64,000 bases of DNA from JACKBK01 sp963707275 (GTDB lineage: Bacteria > Chloroflexota > Anaerolineae > JAAEKA01). The stretch lies in NCBI GenBank assembly GCA_963707275.1, contig CAVPPH010000010.1:186001-250000 (forward strand). The letters run 5' to 3'. Shown one piece after another: positions 47,801 to 57,080 of the stretch (within the stretch, counting starts at the first letter, position 1; each line of letters starts with the position of its first letter). Under the pieces are notes generated by a model, which was not told the origin of the DNA, ran no database searches, and saw nothing but the letters and a program-made list of their open reading frames with translations. The position numbers and the translations under genes are program-made.

Positions 47801-49517
47801 GCAGGTGGTTGTTGCTGTCAGCGATCAGGGCGAAGGCGCCATCGGGGCTGACCGCGATCCCGTCCGGCTGGCTGAGCCGCGCCGCGCCGCCCAGCCCGTC
47901 GGCCGTGCCGCTTTGACCCGCGCTGCCGGCCACCGTCGCCACCAGCAGCGAGGCCAGATCCAGCCGGCGGACCGTGTTGTTCCATGTGTCGCTGATCAGC
48001 AGATAGGTTTCGTCGGAGCTGAGCGCCAGATCGCTGGGCCGGTTGAAACGGGCGGCAGCACCGACGCCGTCCACGCTGCCGCTGGCCCCGGCCTGGCCGG
48101 CCAGCGTGGTCACTGCGCCGCTGGTCATATCGACGCGCCGGATGGTATGGTTGACGGTGTCGGCGATGTAGGCCAGCGTGCCGTCAGCGTTGAGGACGCC
48201 GCCGCTGGGATAGTTGAAGCGCGCCGCCGCGCCCACGCCGTCGCCGCCGCCGGGCGGCTGGTTGGCGTCGCCGGCCACTGTGGTCACCTCGCCGCTGACC
48301 AGATCGTAGCGGCGCACCGTGTGGCTCTCGGTGTCGACCAGCACCGCCAGCGTGCCGTCGGCGTTGAGATCGACGCCGCGTGCCCAGTTGAGGCGCGCAT
48401 CGTTGCCGACGCCATCCTCGTGCAGCGGCAGGCTGACCAGCGTGTCCACCGTCCCGTCGCTGGCGTCGAGATAGCGAATCGCCCCGCCGTTGGCGTCGGC
48501 CGACAGCGCCCAGTTGCCATCGGCGTCCAGCGACACGCCTGCCGGCCAGGCAAAGCGCGCCGCGCTGCCGGTTCCGTCGCTGTAGCCGGTCTGGCCCGCC
48601 AGACCGGCCAGCGTCGTCACCTGCGCCGTGTTGAGGTCGATGCGCCGTATCAGACGGTTGAAGGGATCAGCTACCAACGCGCGACTGCCATCAGCGCTGA
48701 GCGACACACTGTAGGGACTGTCAAAGCGAGCCACAGCGCCGATCCCGTCGGCGCTGCCCGACAGGCCGGGACTGCCTGCCAACGTCGTGACTGCCAGCGT
48801 GGTGAGGTCAATGCGGCGAACCGTGTGGTTGCCGCTGTCGGCCGCCAGCGCAAAGCTGCCGTCGCCGCTGATGGCGATGCCATGCGGGTCGTTGAAGCGC
48901 GCCGCGCTGCCGATGCCGTCGGCGCTGCCGCTGCTGCCGGCCAGTCCGGCCACGGTGGTCACCTGATAGCTCACCAGGTCCAGGCGACGGATGGTGTGGT
49001 TGCCGCTGTCGGCGATCAGCGCAAAGCTCTCGTCGGCGCTGATCGCAAGATGGAAGGGTGTGTTGAAGCGCGCTGCGCTGCCGACGCCGTCATCGCTGCC
49101 GCTGCTGCCGGCTTCACCGGCAATCGTGGTCACCTGTCCGCTGAGGATATCGACATGGCGGATCGTCTGGTTGTAGGTATCGGCGATCAGTCCCCAGGTG
49201 GCGTCGCCGTTGACCGCCACCCCTTCGACCCAGTCGAAGCGCGCCGCGCTGCCGATGCCGTCGTCGCTGCCCCAGCCGCCGGCCAGCCCGGCCACGGTGC
49301 GAACATGGACGCCGTTAGGATCGAAGGGCGCGCGCCCCTGTCCCGCCGCCGGCGCTTCCGGCGACACCAACTCCAGCAGGCGAATCTCGTAGTTGCCGCT
49401 GTCGGCGATCAGGGCATAGCGGCCATCGGCGCTGACCGCCACATCGCTGGGATAGTAGAGGCGCGACTCGAAGCCGGAGCCGTCGTTGTTGGGCAGGCGG
49501 TTGACGGCGCTCTGCAC
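44868..49517 (-). CDS. Giant protein, NHL-blade and Ig-like part (1,549 codons)
   Basis: The longest unbroken frame in the window. Residues 1 to about 690 contain about twelve blade repeats of roughly 55 residues, each with ADGIGSAARFNDPHG-like and FALIADSGNHTIRRLDL-like motifs. This is the NHL/SMP-30-type six-bladed propeller pattern. From about 700 to 1549 there are Ig-like segments with TLSGLVRNTSPGTTTVHV and LSLTPGASSASVETLAL. Such propellers bind ligands or proteins outside the cell. The first 70 residues overlap the previous part in another frame. Confidence 0.8.
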   Translation of the reverse strand: MQSAVNRLPNNDGSGFESRLYYPSDVAVSADGRYALIADSGNYEIRLLELVSPEAPAAGQGRAPFDPNGVHVRTVAGLAGGWGSDDGIGSAARFDWVEGVAVNGDATWGLIADTYNQTIRHVDILSGQVTTIAGEAGSSGSDDGVGSAARFNTPFHLAISADESFALIADSGNHTIRRLDLVSYQVTTVAGLAGSSGSADGIGSAARFNDPHGIAISGDGSFALAADSGNHTVRRIDLTTLAVTTLAGSPGLSGSADGIGAVARFDSPYSVSLSADGSRALVADPFNRLIRRIDLNTAQVTTLAGLAGQTGYSDGTGSAARFAWPAGVSLDADGNWALSADANGGAIRYLDASDGTVDTLVSLPLHEDGVGNDARLNWARGVDLNADGTLAVLVDTESHTVRRYDLVSGEVTTVAGDANQPPGGGDGVGAAARFNYPSGGVLNADGTLAYIADTVNHTIRRVDMTSGAVTTLAGQAGASGSVDGVGAAARFNRPSDLALSSDETYLLISDTWNNTVRRLDLASLLVATVAGSAGQSGTADGLGGAARLSQPDGIAVSPDGAFALIADSNNHLLRRLDLNTGWVTRVAGWPGWNAHLDGFFDSAYLSYPRGVAISGDGSYALVTDSNSNTLRRVGLAGPDAGVVTTLAGEAWEYSVADGVGADARFYWLTSVATSDDPTFALALDSEAMTVRRLGLPGIGVAPAAVLRQEWQPVAGSLEGSNALVYSLDFIDPNLLDDGRARGQLFLEADLFSNVPATATSPARRHRLASDSYPFLVDAASGGLALVSQRLRYRRNLPGYPPDDDASTVTLSGLVRNTSPGTTTVHVTVTRNDSTVVLSQSFAAMAPDELRFFTVSDPSPPLGQVVYTAASDLGGSLAATVTVEPAAASAVVSASPAAILLGQPTTLRLALSNDGDVRSFVSADLGDGVQNHALEPGQTLTVTRVLTPATAGALSLPVTLSGDITGVQSAALTVRDERVTADLSLAGRVRSADLPGDPQLVLGSDAGVVLTVAPVAVSGFDVLASYSIAGPVTLAGSELIAVQPGSTPVTISLAGAPAGLYTADFAVHHAQLGTLIASASLTFELVEPAFALNLATTVTDLEGSLAKQLDITASSGADSDETWSGVLRLSGAVSGETSLSLTPGASSASVETLALEDRAGEQVVVVELVNPDGSVAASQIVVIQAEPRAAPAATLDAVSIDPGVAGGSVTVEIAVGNDGPAGEAVLEVVAFDQIVELMGEVGGAAALRGPAASTAFSLTFPVPPDLLAGSYPVVVRLGDQEVRGDAQITGAQIDLSQWLNTSVYQPNALATWTVELEGLAGAPAQYDVELRYGSQSHVQTVTVGAGATVQVPWTFDVGPVSNRGTVLVQTHPLTPQQTRHSLIIDSQWVPVQEDVRAWLETDKGRYNAGETVQLTYHLETPMQSAMVLEPDGLSGDAGPLLWSSLQISPTAAFSYTVTITDPVSGLPVDQTVVLTETNWLQGSFPFSYQVPDVLATGRYFFRYFFGGEERSLPIDVFGVDLEVDGFTVSGPGIAARAGPTAPVRSPSQPN

Positions 49518-50691
49518 CTGCGCCTTGGGCAGCGGTGGTCAGATCCAGGCGGGCGATGGCGTTGCCCAGTTGCACCGCGGTCAGCGCCCAGGTGCCGTCG
49601 GGACCGAAGTCGAGGCCGATGGGCCAGTAGATGCGGGCCGCCGCGCCGGGGCCGTCGCGCATGGTGTCGTCCTCCCAGGGCGCGCCGGCGACGGTGGTCA
49701 CCTGCGCGGTGCTGATATCCACCTGGCGGATGACGCCGGGGAACCGTTCGCTGACCAGCGCCAGCAAGCCGTCAGGGCTGATCGCGACCCCCTGCGGCCA
49801 GCCGAAGCTGGCGGCTGTCCCGATCCCGTCTACCACATCCGCGTCCCCGCTGCCGGCCAGCACTGTCACCGCGCCGGCCGCGCCGCTGCTGATCTCGACC
49901 CGGTAGAGCAGCTTGTCGCCGGAACTGACCACCAGCGCAAAGCTGCCATCAGGACTGATGTCCAGCGCCGTCGGATCGTGGATGCCGCCCGCGCCCGGCG
50001 CTACGAAGGTCGTGACCTCGGCCGTGGCCATGTCCAGCTTGCGGATGGCGTTGTTGAACTCGTCGGCGATCAGCGCGTAGCTGCCGTCGGGGCTGAAGAC
50101 CACATCCTCCGGGTAATAGAAGCGGGCCGCGCTTCCGATGCCGTTCACGAAGCCACTCTGGTTAGCTGTCCCGGCAAAGGTGGTCACTTCCGCCGTCGTC
50201 AGGTCGATCTTGCGCACCACGTCGTCGACGTCGTCCACCACCAGCGCGGTTGCGCCGTCAGGGCTGATGGCTACGCCGTTAGGATAGCTGAAGCGGGCGG
50301 CCGCGCCGATGCCGTCCACCGTGCCATACTGATCGAATGCGCCGGCCAGCGTCGTGACCTCGCCGGTGGTCAGATCCATGCGCCGCACGGTGGCGCTGCC
50401 AGGATTGGCGATCAGCGCAAAGCTGCCATCCGGACTGACCGCCACGTCCCAGGGATCGCGGAAGCGCGCCTCGTTGCCCAGGCCGTCCGCGCCGGGCCAG
50501 TTGCCCAGCACGGTGGTGACGGCATTGGTGGTCAGATCGAGGCGGCGCACGGCGGCGTTGGTCCAGTCGCCCACCAGAGCATAGCTCGCATCAGGATGGA
50601 TGGCCAGGTGGCGCATTCCGGCGAAGCGCGCCACGCTGCCGGTTCCGTCGACGAAGCCCTGCTGGCCCACTGCGCCGGCCAGGGTGGTCAC
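49315..50691 (-). CDS. Giant protein, NHL-blade part
   Basis: 458 codons with six or seven blades, for example VDGTGSVARFAGMRHLAIH, ADGLGNEARFRDPWDVAVS, VDGIGAAARFSYPNGVAIS and FALIANPGSATVRRMDLTTG. The frame breaks near 49530, after LDLTTAAQGAG, and the sequence continues in the next part. It is a segment of one long propeller array. Confidence 0.75.
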   Translation of the reverse strand: MTTLAGAVGQQGFVDGTGSVARFAGMRHLAIHPDASYALVGDWTNAAVRRLDLTTNAVTTVLGNWPGADGLGNEARFRDPWDVAVSPDGSFALIANPGSATVRRMDLTTGEVTTLAGAFDQYGTVDGIGAAARFSYPNGVAISPDGATALVVDDVDDVVRKIDLTTAEVTTFAGTANQSGFVNGIGSAARFYYPEDVVFSPDGSYALIADEFNNAIRKLDMATAEVTTFVAPGAGGIHDPTALDISPDGSFALVVSSGDKLLYRVEISSGAAGAVTVLAGSGDADVVDGIGTAASFGWPQGVAISPDGLLALVSERFPGVIRQVDISTAQVTTVAGAPWEDDTMRDGPGAAARIYWPIGLDFGPDGTWALTAVQLGNAIARLDLTTAAQGAGAERRQPPAQQRRLRLRVAPLLSQRCGGQRRWPLCPDRRQRQLRDSPAGVGVAGSAGGGTGARALRS

Positions 50692-50917
50692 TCGCCATGC
50701 CCGGCAGGCTGATGCGACGCACGGTGTAGTTGTCGCCGTCGTCGACCAGGGCGAACGTGCCGTCGGCGCTGATGGCGATGCCCGTGGGTTTGTTGAAGCG
50801 CGCCGCCGCGCCCATGCCGTCGGCGCTGCCGGGGGTGAAGGCCGCGCCGGCCACGATGGTGCGCACGCCGCCCGGCAGTGTCACCAGACTGACAGTGTGG
50901 TGTTGGGAATCGGTCAT
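50591..50917 (-). CDS. Giant protein, short NHL-blade part
   Basis: A short frame with one clear blade: FTPGSADGMGAAARFNKPTG followed by TFALVDDGDNYTVRRISLPG. It links the parts on either side, with indels near 50690 and 50950. It is not a gene on its own. Confidence 0.6.
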   Translation of the reverse strand: MTDSQHHTVSLVTLPGGVRTIVAGAAFTPGSADGMGAAARFNKPTGIAISADGTFALVDDGDNYTVRRISLPGMASDHPGRRSGPAGLRRRNRQRGALRRNAPPGHPS

Positions 50918-52053
50918 CAGCGCAAAGCTGTCGCTCGGCGCGATCGGACACGCCGCCGGTGAGACCGGGAACCAGGGTGGTCACCTTGCCGGTCAGTCAG
51001 ATCGATGTAGCGCAGACCACAGGCGTCCGTCACAAGAGCGAAGCTGCCGTCGTGGCTGACCGCGCTGGCGCCGGGAAAGTTGAAGCGGGCAGCAGTGCCA
51101 ACGCCGTCGGCGCAGCCACCGCCACCGCCGGCCACGAAGGAGACCTGGCCGGTGGCGGTGTCGTAGCGGCGAATGACGCCGCGGCCGAACTCGATCAGGA
51201 TCGCAAAGGAGCCGTCGCCGCTGAGCGACAGCGACATCAGATCGGTGGCGAAGCGGGCCGCCAGCCCCACCCCGTCCACCGCCGTGTTGCCCATGCCGCT
51301 GCGACCGGCCACGACGCTGCCCGACCAGTCAAAGGTATTGACCCGCTGAACCACCCGGTCGCTGGCCAGGAGGATGGTGTCGCCGGTGGGGCTAAATGCG
51401 ATGCCGTCAGGATCGAGGCGCAGCGCCTTGCCCGCGGCCGGCGCATCGACCGCGCCGCCGGCGATAGTGGTAGCCACCATCCCCGGCTCGCCATAGTCGC
51501 CGACGTAGGGATTGTCGCCGCGGCTGACGACCCGCAGCCGCAACTGGGCGTCTTCCAGCGGCGCGCTGGGCGTGATGACGCTGAGGGCCGTCACCGTTTC
51601 GTTGCTCAGGTAGGCTGGCTTGTCGGTCTGGCTGTCCAGCGCAACTTCGAGGCCAGTCAACGCCAGCGGGCGCTGGTCGCCCACCGCGTTGCCGAGATGA
51701 TCGACGCCGGTCCAGCGCAGCCGATAGGCGCCGCTGCGCAGTTGAGCGGGCACTGCCAGGGTCACATCGACCGACGCGCCCACTGCCACCGGCGCGCTGA
51801 CCGGCTCCTGCGCCACCGCCACGCCGTCGTCGTCCAGCAGAACCAGCGCGCCATCGACCGAGGTATCGACCCCGGCGCTGTTGCTCACCGTCCACTGGAG
51901 CGTTGATCCAGCCGTCAGCGCGCCCGGCGCGCTGTAGTGCAGTTCGTGATCGGGCATGTAAAGAATGTCGCTCTTGCTCCAGTTCAGGAGCTGCGGCGTC
52001 TCGCACGGTGACATCGTAAGCGCCACCCCGGGGCAGGGAGGGAACCACGGCAT
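50917..52053 (-). CDS. Giant protein, Ig-like to NHL transition
   Basis: 378 codons. The first 150 or so residues are Ig-like (APGALTAGSTLQWTVSNSAG, RSGAYRLRWTGVDHLGNAVG). The array of blades begins near 51400 with GKALRLDPDGIAFSPTGDT, then VDGVGLAARFATDLMSLSLS and ADGVGTAARFNFPGASAVS. Its beginning overlaps the previous part, which switches frame near 51995. Confidence 0.7.
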   Translation of the reverse strand: MPWFPPCPGVALTMSPCETPQLLNWSKSDILYMPDHELHYSAPGALTAGSTLQWTVSNSAGVDTSVDGALVLLDDDGVAVAQEPVSAPVAVGASVDVTLAVPAQLRSGAYRLRWTGVDHLGNAVGDQRPLALTGLEVALDSQTDKPAYLSNETVTALSVITPSAPLEDAQLRLRVVSRGDNPYVGDYGEPGMVATTIAGGAVDAPAAGKALRLDPDGIAFSPTGDTILLASDRVVQRVNTFDWSGSVVAGRSGMGNTAVDGVGLAARFATDLMSLSLSGDGSFAILIEFGRGVIRRYDTATGQVSFVAGGGGGCADGVGTAARFNFPGASAVSHDGSFALVTDACGLRYIDLTDRQGDHPGSRSHRRRVRSRRATALR

Positions 52054-54010
52054 CGATCACCAGCGACGAGACCACCAGTGTAGCCGGCGCGGTCGCGGTC
52101 GTGCTCCAGGGCGGCGCGGCCGAGCTGACCGTCACCGAGAAGGGACCTGGGGGCAACAGACCGTATTGCCCGGACGCCAGATAAACGCGGATCGGCATCG
52201 GCTCGCGCACGGCGCGCACCGCGTCCACCAGCACCGCTCGGAGGGAAATGGGTGGCAAGGAGAGCACGCGGTTGACCGCCACCGGCGCGCCGCCGTTGGC
52301 CTGACCGCTCCCGTCGACGACCACGCTATAGCCCTGCGCGGCGTCCAGCACGGCCGGCAGGGGCAGGTCGAGGCTGATCTGCTGGCTTCCGCCGCCCAGC
52401 GCGACCGCCTGGACCGGCCCACTGGCGATCAGCGCCGAGTCGCTGTTGCGGCGCAGGTGGGCCTGCACCTGGCCGCTGCCGGGATAGCCGGCATCTTCCA
52501 CCTGAACACGCACCCGGCCAGCGTTGCCATCGCCGATCAGCAGCGGCCCGGACAGCACCAGGCCAGCCAGCGACAGCGGCGGACTCACGGCCAGCGTGCG
52601 GGTCATGACGCCGGCCGCGCCCACCAGCGCCGCGCTGACGGTCACCTCATCGCCTGCAACGGCCGCGGGCAGATCGAGGGTCGTGGTTGTCAGGCTGTAG
52701 GCGCCCGACGGCGACAGGGTTGTGGTGGCCGAGTCGACCAGCGCCCCTTCCCGCCGCGCTTCCCACAGCACCTGACTGGCCCGCCCGTCGAGCAGGGTGG
52801 CAGAGACAGCGATCGTCGTCGCCAGGCCGGCCGGTATCTGGTCGCTGGAGGTCTCCAGGCCCAGAAACGGCGGGCTGAGACGCAAGGTCAGCGGCATAAC
52901 ACTTCGCAACGTCCCACCCTCCGACAGGCCCAGGCGAATCTCGCGCCGTCCGTAGATGCGCGCCGTGTAGACCTGCTGAGCCGTGCCCAGCGCGGGCAGG
53001 TTCAAAACCACCGGGCCATCGTCCAGCCCTGTCAGCGGCTCCAGAGTCACGCTGCGCGGCGTGGCCAGGTTGTTGTGCAGCGTGGCGGTGATGGTCGCCA
53101 TCTCGCCGAAGGCGAAGCGGTCGCGATTGGCGCGCAAGCTGAAGCCGGGCGGCGGGGTATAGCTGCTCTGCACCTCGTAGAAGGGGCCAGTGATGCCGCC
53201 GGAGCGATACCAGGCGGGCGGCACGTAGGCCGTCTGGCCGGGTGAACCGAGAAAATAGCCGGTGCGGAAGATGCCGGCCTGCGGCGGCGCGCTGAAAGCC
53301 ACGTTGACCGTGGTGGCGTCGCCGCTGGGCAGGTCAGGCACGAGATCGACGACCGTTGCGCCTTGCAACGGCCGCGGGCGATGGGCGGCCCAGCGCCAGG
53401 CCTCGCCGACGTGCGCCTCGTAGTAGTCGCGCATGACGGTCATCTCGGCGGCGTCCACAGCCATGTTGTTGCTGACCGGGAGCGGCAGGCTAACCGGCGC
53501 GCCGGGCGCGCTGGCCGTGGCGGCTACCGACTGCCCGGTGGCCTGCAGATAGGCCAGCCCAAAGAGGCTGCGAGCGAAGACGATGTCCTCCGGGCTTTGC
53601 ATGCCGTTGATGTACCAGTCGGGATAGGTGGAGGTCGCAACCACATGGCCTGCGCCGTAGTCGTACTCGATCATGGCCGGCATCTGGTTGCCGGTGGTGC
53701 GCATCAGCACCACGGTAGCGTCGGCCGGCCAGGCGGTGAAGGAGCCATCGAGCTGGATGTCGGGCAGGTCGCGGCCGATCCCCTTGATCCAGGGCGAGCT
53801 GTTGACGATGCTGACCGAGGCGGTCTTGCAGAGGATGTCCTGTTCGAAGCCCAGCCCCTCCACCTCGCCGCCGGGCAGCAAATCCCAGTCCTCGGAGTTA
53901 GCCTGCGCCAGCACGATCAGCGTGCCGCCCAGGTTGGCGTAGGTGTCCAGCCAGTCCCGCGCCTCCTGGCTGCGCTCGTAGCGATAGAACCCTCCGCTGG
54001 GCACCAGCAA
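51407..54010 (-). CDS. Giant protein, amidotransferase-fold and Ig-like part
   Basis: 867 codons, of which about 670 (to about 51995) are in the true frame. The start VPSGGFYRYERSQEARDWLD and LGGTLIVLAQANSEDWDLLP with DYGAGHVVATSTYPDWYING looks like a type 1 glutamine-amidotransferase-fold (Gatase1-like) domain, as found in secreted Chloroflexota proteins. The following 500 residues are Ig-like, with FAFGEMATITATLHNNLAT and YSLTTTTLDLPAAVAGDEV. The final 195 codons after GGAYDVTVRDAA are out of frame. Confidence 0.7.
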   Translation of the reverse strand: MLVPSGGFYRYERSQEARDWLDTYANLGGTLIVLAQANSEDWDLLPGGEVEGLGFEQDILCKTASVSIVNSSPWIKGIGRDLPDIQLDGSFTAWPADATVVLMRTTGNQMPAMIEYDYGAGHVVATSTYPDWYINGMQSPEDIVFARSLFGLAYLQATGQSVAATASAPGAPVSLPLPVSNNMAVDAAEMTVMRDYYEAHVGEAWRWAAHRPRPLQGATVVDLVPDLPSGDATTVNVAFSAPPQAGIFRTGYFLGSPGQTAYVPPAWYRSGGITGPFYEVQSSYTPPPGFSLRANRDRFAFGEMATITATLHNNLATPRSVTLEPLTGLDDGPVVLNLPALGTAQQVYTARIYGRREIRLGLSEGGTLRSVMPLTLRLSPPFLGLETSSDQIPAGLATTIAVSATLLDGRASQVLWEARREGALVDSATTTLSPSGAYSLTTTTLDLPAAVAGDEVTVSAALVGAAGVMTRTLAVSPPLSLAGLVLSGPLLIGDGNAGRVRVQVEDAGYPGSGQVQAHLRRNSDSALIASGPVQAVALGGGSQQISLDLPLPAVLDAAQGYSVVVDGSGQANGGAPVAVNRVLSLPPISLRAVLVDAVRAVREPMPIRVYLASGQYGLLPPGPFSVTVSSAAPPWSTTATAPATLVVSSLVIDAVVPSLPRGGAYDVTVRDAAAPELEQERHSLHARSRTALQRAGRADGWINAPVDGEQQRRGRYLGRWRAGSAGRRRRGGGAGAGQRAGGSGRVGRCDPGSARSTAQRRLSAALDRRRSSRQRGGRPAPAGVDWPRSCAGQPDRQASLPEQRNGDGPQRHHAQRAAGRRPVAAAGRQPRRQSLRRRLWRAGDGGYHYRRRRGRCAGRGQGAAPRS

Positions 54011-56252
54011 AACCGGCGGCGCTTCGAAGGGGGTGTAGTAGCGGCTGTCGGGCAGGTAGCTGCTGGCCGACGCCGGGCAGTATCTGCACCGGTTTGCCGC
54101 TGATCCCCAGAGTGTTGAGCGCGGTCAACGTCCAGGTGACCAGCCCGCCATCCAGCACGCCGATGCCGGCCTGGGCCAACTGTGTGCGCAACTCCTGCTG
54201 CAACGCCAGCTCCTGGCCGTGCAGCAGGTTGTACTGGCGCTGGGCGAAGTCGACAGCGTCGCGCCGCTCCGCCGCTGGCGGGCAAGCCCCGTGTTGCTCA
54301 CCTGTACAATGAAGTCTTGCATAGGTCGAGGCTCATCGCCTCGGTGATCGTCTGGCCGGGATGCAGGCAGGATCGTTCCGTCGATAAGGGCAGCCATGAA
54401 CGCGAAGTTGCAGTCTCCGGCAGGATCGCTTGCCGCTGCAACATCTCCTCGACAGTCAACGTCATGTCTTGAATGATCTCCCTGAGTTCAGCCTCGCGTA
54501 GCTTGAGCATCCAGATAGGTTTCTGCTCTGGCCAAACCAAGTTGTTGTGCCGTTGCAACTTGCTCTTGGAGATGTTGGATGTTGCCGCTGACGCCAGCCG
54601 GCTCGGCAGAAGAACCGTTGCTGCTGGCGTCCCGACGATCATCAGGATTACCCTCGGGTCGCGGTGGTTTGCAGTAGGTCTTGGCGAAGTTAAGGTTGCG
54701 CGCCTCTCTGATCAGGTTAGAACCAGGTGTTGACGTTGACGAACTCTCCGGACAGAGTCCCACAAGGTGTACATCATCGTAATTGCCCCAGAACTTGAGC
54801 GCCCGAGCATAGGCCAGGAATGACGGCGCTTTGGCCAGGATCGAGGCTTCCCAGCCGAATTTCATGTCGAGGCTGGCGAACACGCTGTAGTCGCCGGCCC
54901 GCCCTCCTGTGAACTCTGGCTTGACCACGGGACTGATCTGCTGTGATAGAAACGAGATAGGCGGTGCAAAGGGAACCGGGTCGGGGCCTTGTGCGGTCAG
55001 TTGACAGGGCGCGTCGAACCGATAGTTGAGGCCACCCGCCACATCCTCTAGTTGCGGCCGGTCTTTTCGGCTGCATCCCTTGCAGCTTGCCTAGCGATGG
55101 GATTTGGACATTGCTGCTCATCGAACAGAGTTGCCGTGTAGCGTTCGCCGATGGTCCACAGGTAACTGAATGACCCGACAGGAATTCCGTTCTCGACCGC
55201 TTAACGGCCTCATCGAGACTACTGAAGCCGAAGCTGTCGCGGATGAAGTCGCGCAGGGCCGTGGTTATCACGTGCTTACCCAGTCGCAGTGCTGGAACCG
55301 GCAAGCCAGTCGCCGATCACCCCGCCCGGCGGCGGAAACTGAACATCACCCGCGCCCACGGCGCAGAACATGCTCGCAAGGTGATTGATCCCTTGAACGA
55401 CCAGTATGCTGCGGTCAGGCTGGACGAAGGGACTGGGAAGATTGTCAGGCTGAACCCCGACTCGGGATTGCTCCCCCCGACCAGGACGTTGAAGATGCTG
55501 GTGACCACCGCCTGACCCTTTTCGATGATCCAGTCCACGACCGCAGGGTCGTGGACGATGATGCGCATTCCCTGCGGTTCCCCGATCTCGCTGGGCACTG
55601 CAACGGAGTAACGCAACGGCGCCTCTGGATCCAGCCAGATCGGCACGGTTTCCTCGTAGATGACCACCCCGCCTGGCCCAAACATCTGCACCGTCAGCTT
55701 GTCCTCCATCGGTGCATCCATCAACGACTCGATAACGATGTCGTAGCGCCGGGCGATGGGATCCCAGGAGAAGTCATCCAGCCAGGCGCGCTTCTTGCCG
55801 TCGTTGACTACCGACCTCGACGCCGACTGTTAGGTGTCCACCTCCCACTGGAACGCGCCAACGCGGCGGGTCTTTTCGAAGACGGCCGGCTCCACCGGAT
55901 CGGCCGGCGGCGGCAGGTCATCGACATCGCGGCGCATCAGCGCCACGTCGCCATCCGGGGTGCGGTAATGTGCGAGCACGGTCTCGCCGTCGTCGTCGGC
56001 TTCGTAAATGGTTTCGACCTCCTCGATAGCCGGCGGCACACTGGCAGCGACGTCTGACCAGAACCGGCTCGCTCTGCGCGACCATGGTGCCCGAATGCAC
56101 CAACGCCGTCAGCAGGTAGTCGCCGCCGTCGAGAAACATCTCGGCGTGGGCGTGGCGTTCGTCGACGCGACGGGCCAGCATGGGCGGCAGCATCTGTGCG
56201 CTTCGGCGCGTCTCTCCCTCGCTGCGTCCACCGCTGGAATCACGAACGATGT
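54011..56252 (-). CDS. Giant protein, heavily frameshifted second part
   Basis: A region of about 2.2 kb in which coding sense hops between all three frames. Readable stretches include PEDKLTV-like MEDKLTVQMFGPGGVVIYEE near 55690, VQPDRSILVVQGINHLASMF near 55475, LGKHVITTALRDFIRDSFGF near 55270, VGSFSYLWTIGERYTATLFD near 55170, GDYSVFASLDMKFGWEASIL near 54895 and EAELREIIQDMTLTVEEMLQ near 54490. One in-frame TAA (55830-55832) may mark a gene end or an error. I cannot assign a function. Confidence 0.45.
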
Positions 56253-56975
56253 TCAACTGCCGACAGAGGAAGCCTCATCGATGGCCACGTCGGATGCAAC
56301 ATCCACCACCAGCCGCCCGCTGGCCTCCACCTCGGTCGTGACCTGCGCCGCGCCCAGTCGCAATTCCTGGCTGTAGCGGGTCGTGTCGAAGGTGAAGGAG
56401 CGGACCTCGCTCTCGCCGTAGCCGGGCGCGCTGGCCTGGTAGAACCAGCGGCCCGCCAGGTGCAGGTCGTCGAAGATCTGCTGCATGGCTGCCGCGCCCC
56501 AGGCATCCGCGCGCACTTCCTTGACCAGCTCAGCCGGCTCCGTCTCGTGCCAGATGCGGAAGGTCACCGGGACGCCGGCCGGGTTGTGCTCCGGCCGGGC
56601 GGGGATCACCTCCGCCGCCAGGCTGATCTCGGCGTAGAGCACATCGTCCGTGCGGTCGTCGCCGCCGACGCGCGCCACCGGCACCGCGCCCACCGGGTTG
56701 GTCAGCGGGTCGCCGTCAGCGTCGATGGCCGGTGACAGCAGCAGCCGGCCGGCGACTGCAGATGAGGCGATCAGGTCTGGGGCTTCGACGGTACCCGCAC
56801 CCAGTTCGGTGGCCGAGGTTGGCGCCGCCGATTCACTCGTTTTCCAGCCTGCTAGCGGTTCACTTCGGTTTTGACCGTTAACCGGGTCAGCCGGTAGCGC
56901 TTGCGCAATCGTCGGGGTCAGCAGCGTCGCAATGAGCAGCAACACTAAAGGTGTTCGCAGGATTCGTGAATGCAT
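56253..56975 (-). CDS. Giant protein, N-terminal part with signal peptide
   Basis: ATG 56975 opens MHSRILRTPLVLLLIATLLT, a Sec signal peptide with cleavage probable after AQA-L. The following 210 residues contain LSPAIDADGDPLTNPVG and beta-rich text with AAEVIPARPEHNPAGVPVTF, an Ig-like secreted domain. The part ends where the frame breaks near 56253. It is divergent from maf; the 105-base spacer between them is AT-rich and probably holds both promoters. Confidence 0.75.
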   Translation of the reverse strand: MHSRILRTPLVLLLIATLLTPTIAQALPADPVNGQNRSEPLAGWKTSESAAPTSATELGAGTVEAPDLIASSAVAGRLLLSPAIDADGDPLTNPVGAVPVARVGGDDRTDDVLYAEISLAAEVIPARPEHNPAGVPVTFRIWHETEPAELVKEVRADAWGAAAMQQIFDDLHLAGRWFYQASAPGYGESEVRSFTFDTTRYSQELRLGAAQVTTEVEASGRLVVDVASDVAIDEASSVGS

Positions 56976-57080
56976 TTTCGGGGCTCCTTATCAAGCGGAG
57001 AATGGGCGACTATTTGCATAACCATCTCGCGTGCGGCATTATACCTATCAATCGTTTAGTTATCGTTTATTGGAACGCCA

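Larger units (their letters stand above)
43345..56975 (-). other. Giant secreted NHL-propeller/Ig-like protein locus (about 4,500 codons)
   Basis: The minus strand carries one continuous coding signal from ATG 56975 (signal peptide) to the stop at 43345, broken by ten or more indels. I find no second signal peptide, start region or spacer within it, so I read it as a single secreted protein. Order: N-terminal Ig-like region, a poorly readable region (54.2-55.9 kb), an amidotransferase-fold domain near 54.0 kb, Ig-like segments, about 22 NHL-type blades (51.4-47.4 kb), many more Ig-like segments, and a tail LWLPLVVTRRE. The parts are listed separately. Two or three adjacent genes cannot be excluded. 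Confidence 0.6.

Noticed and set aside
47733..49715. 660-codon open frame on the plus strand
   Set aside because: It is antisense to the NHL-blade region. Its composition mirrors the GC-rich codons of the real minus-strand gene and it shows no domain or start signal.
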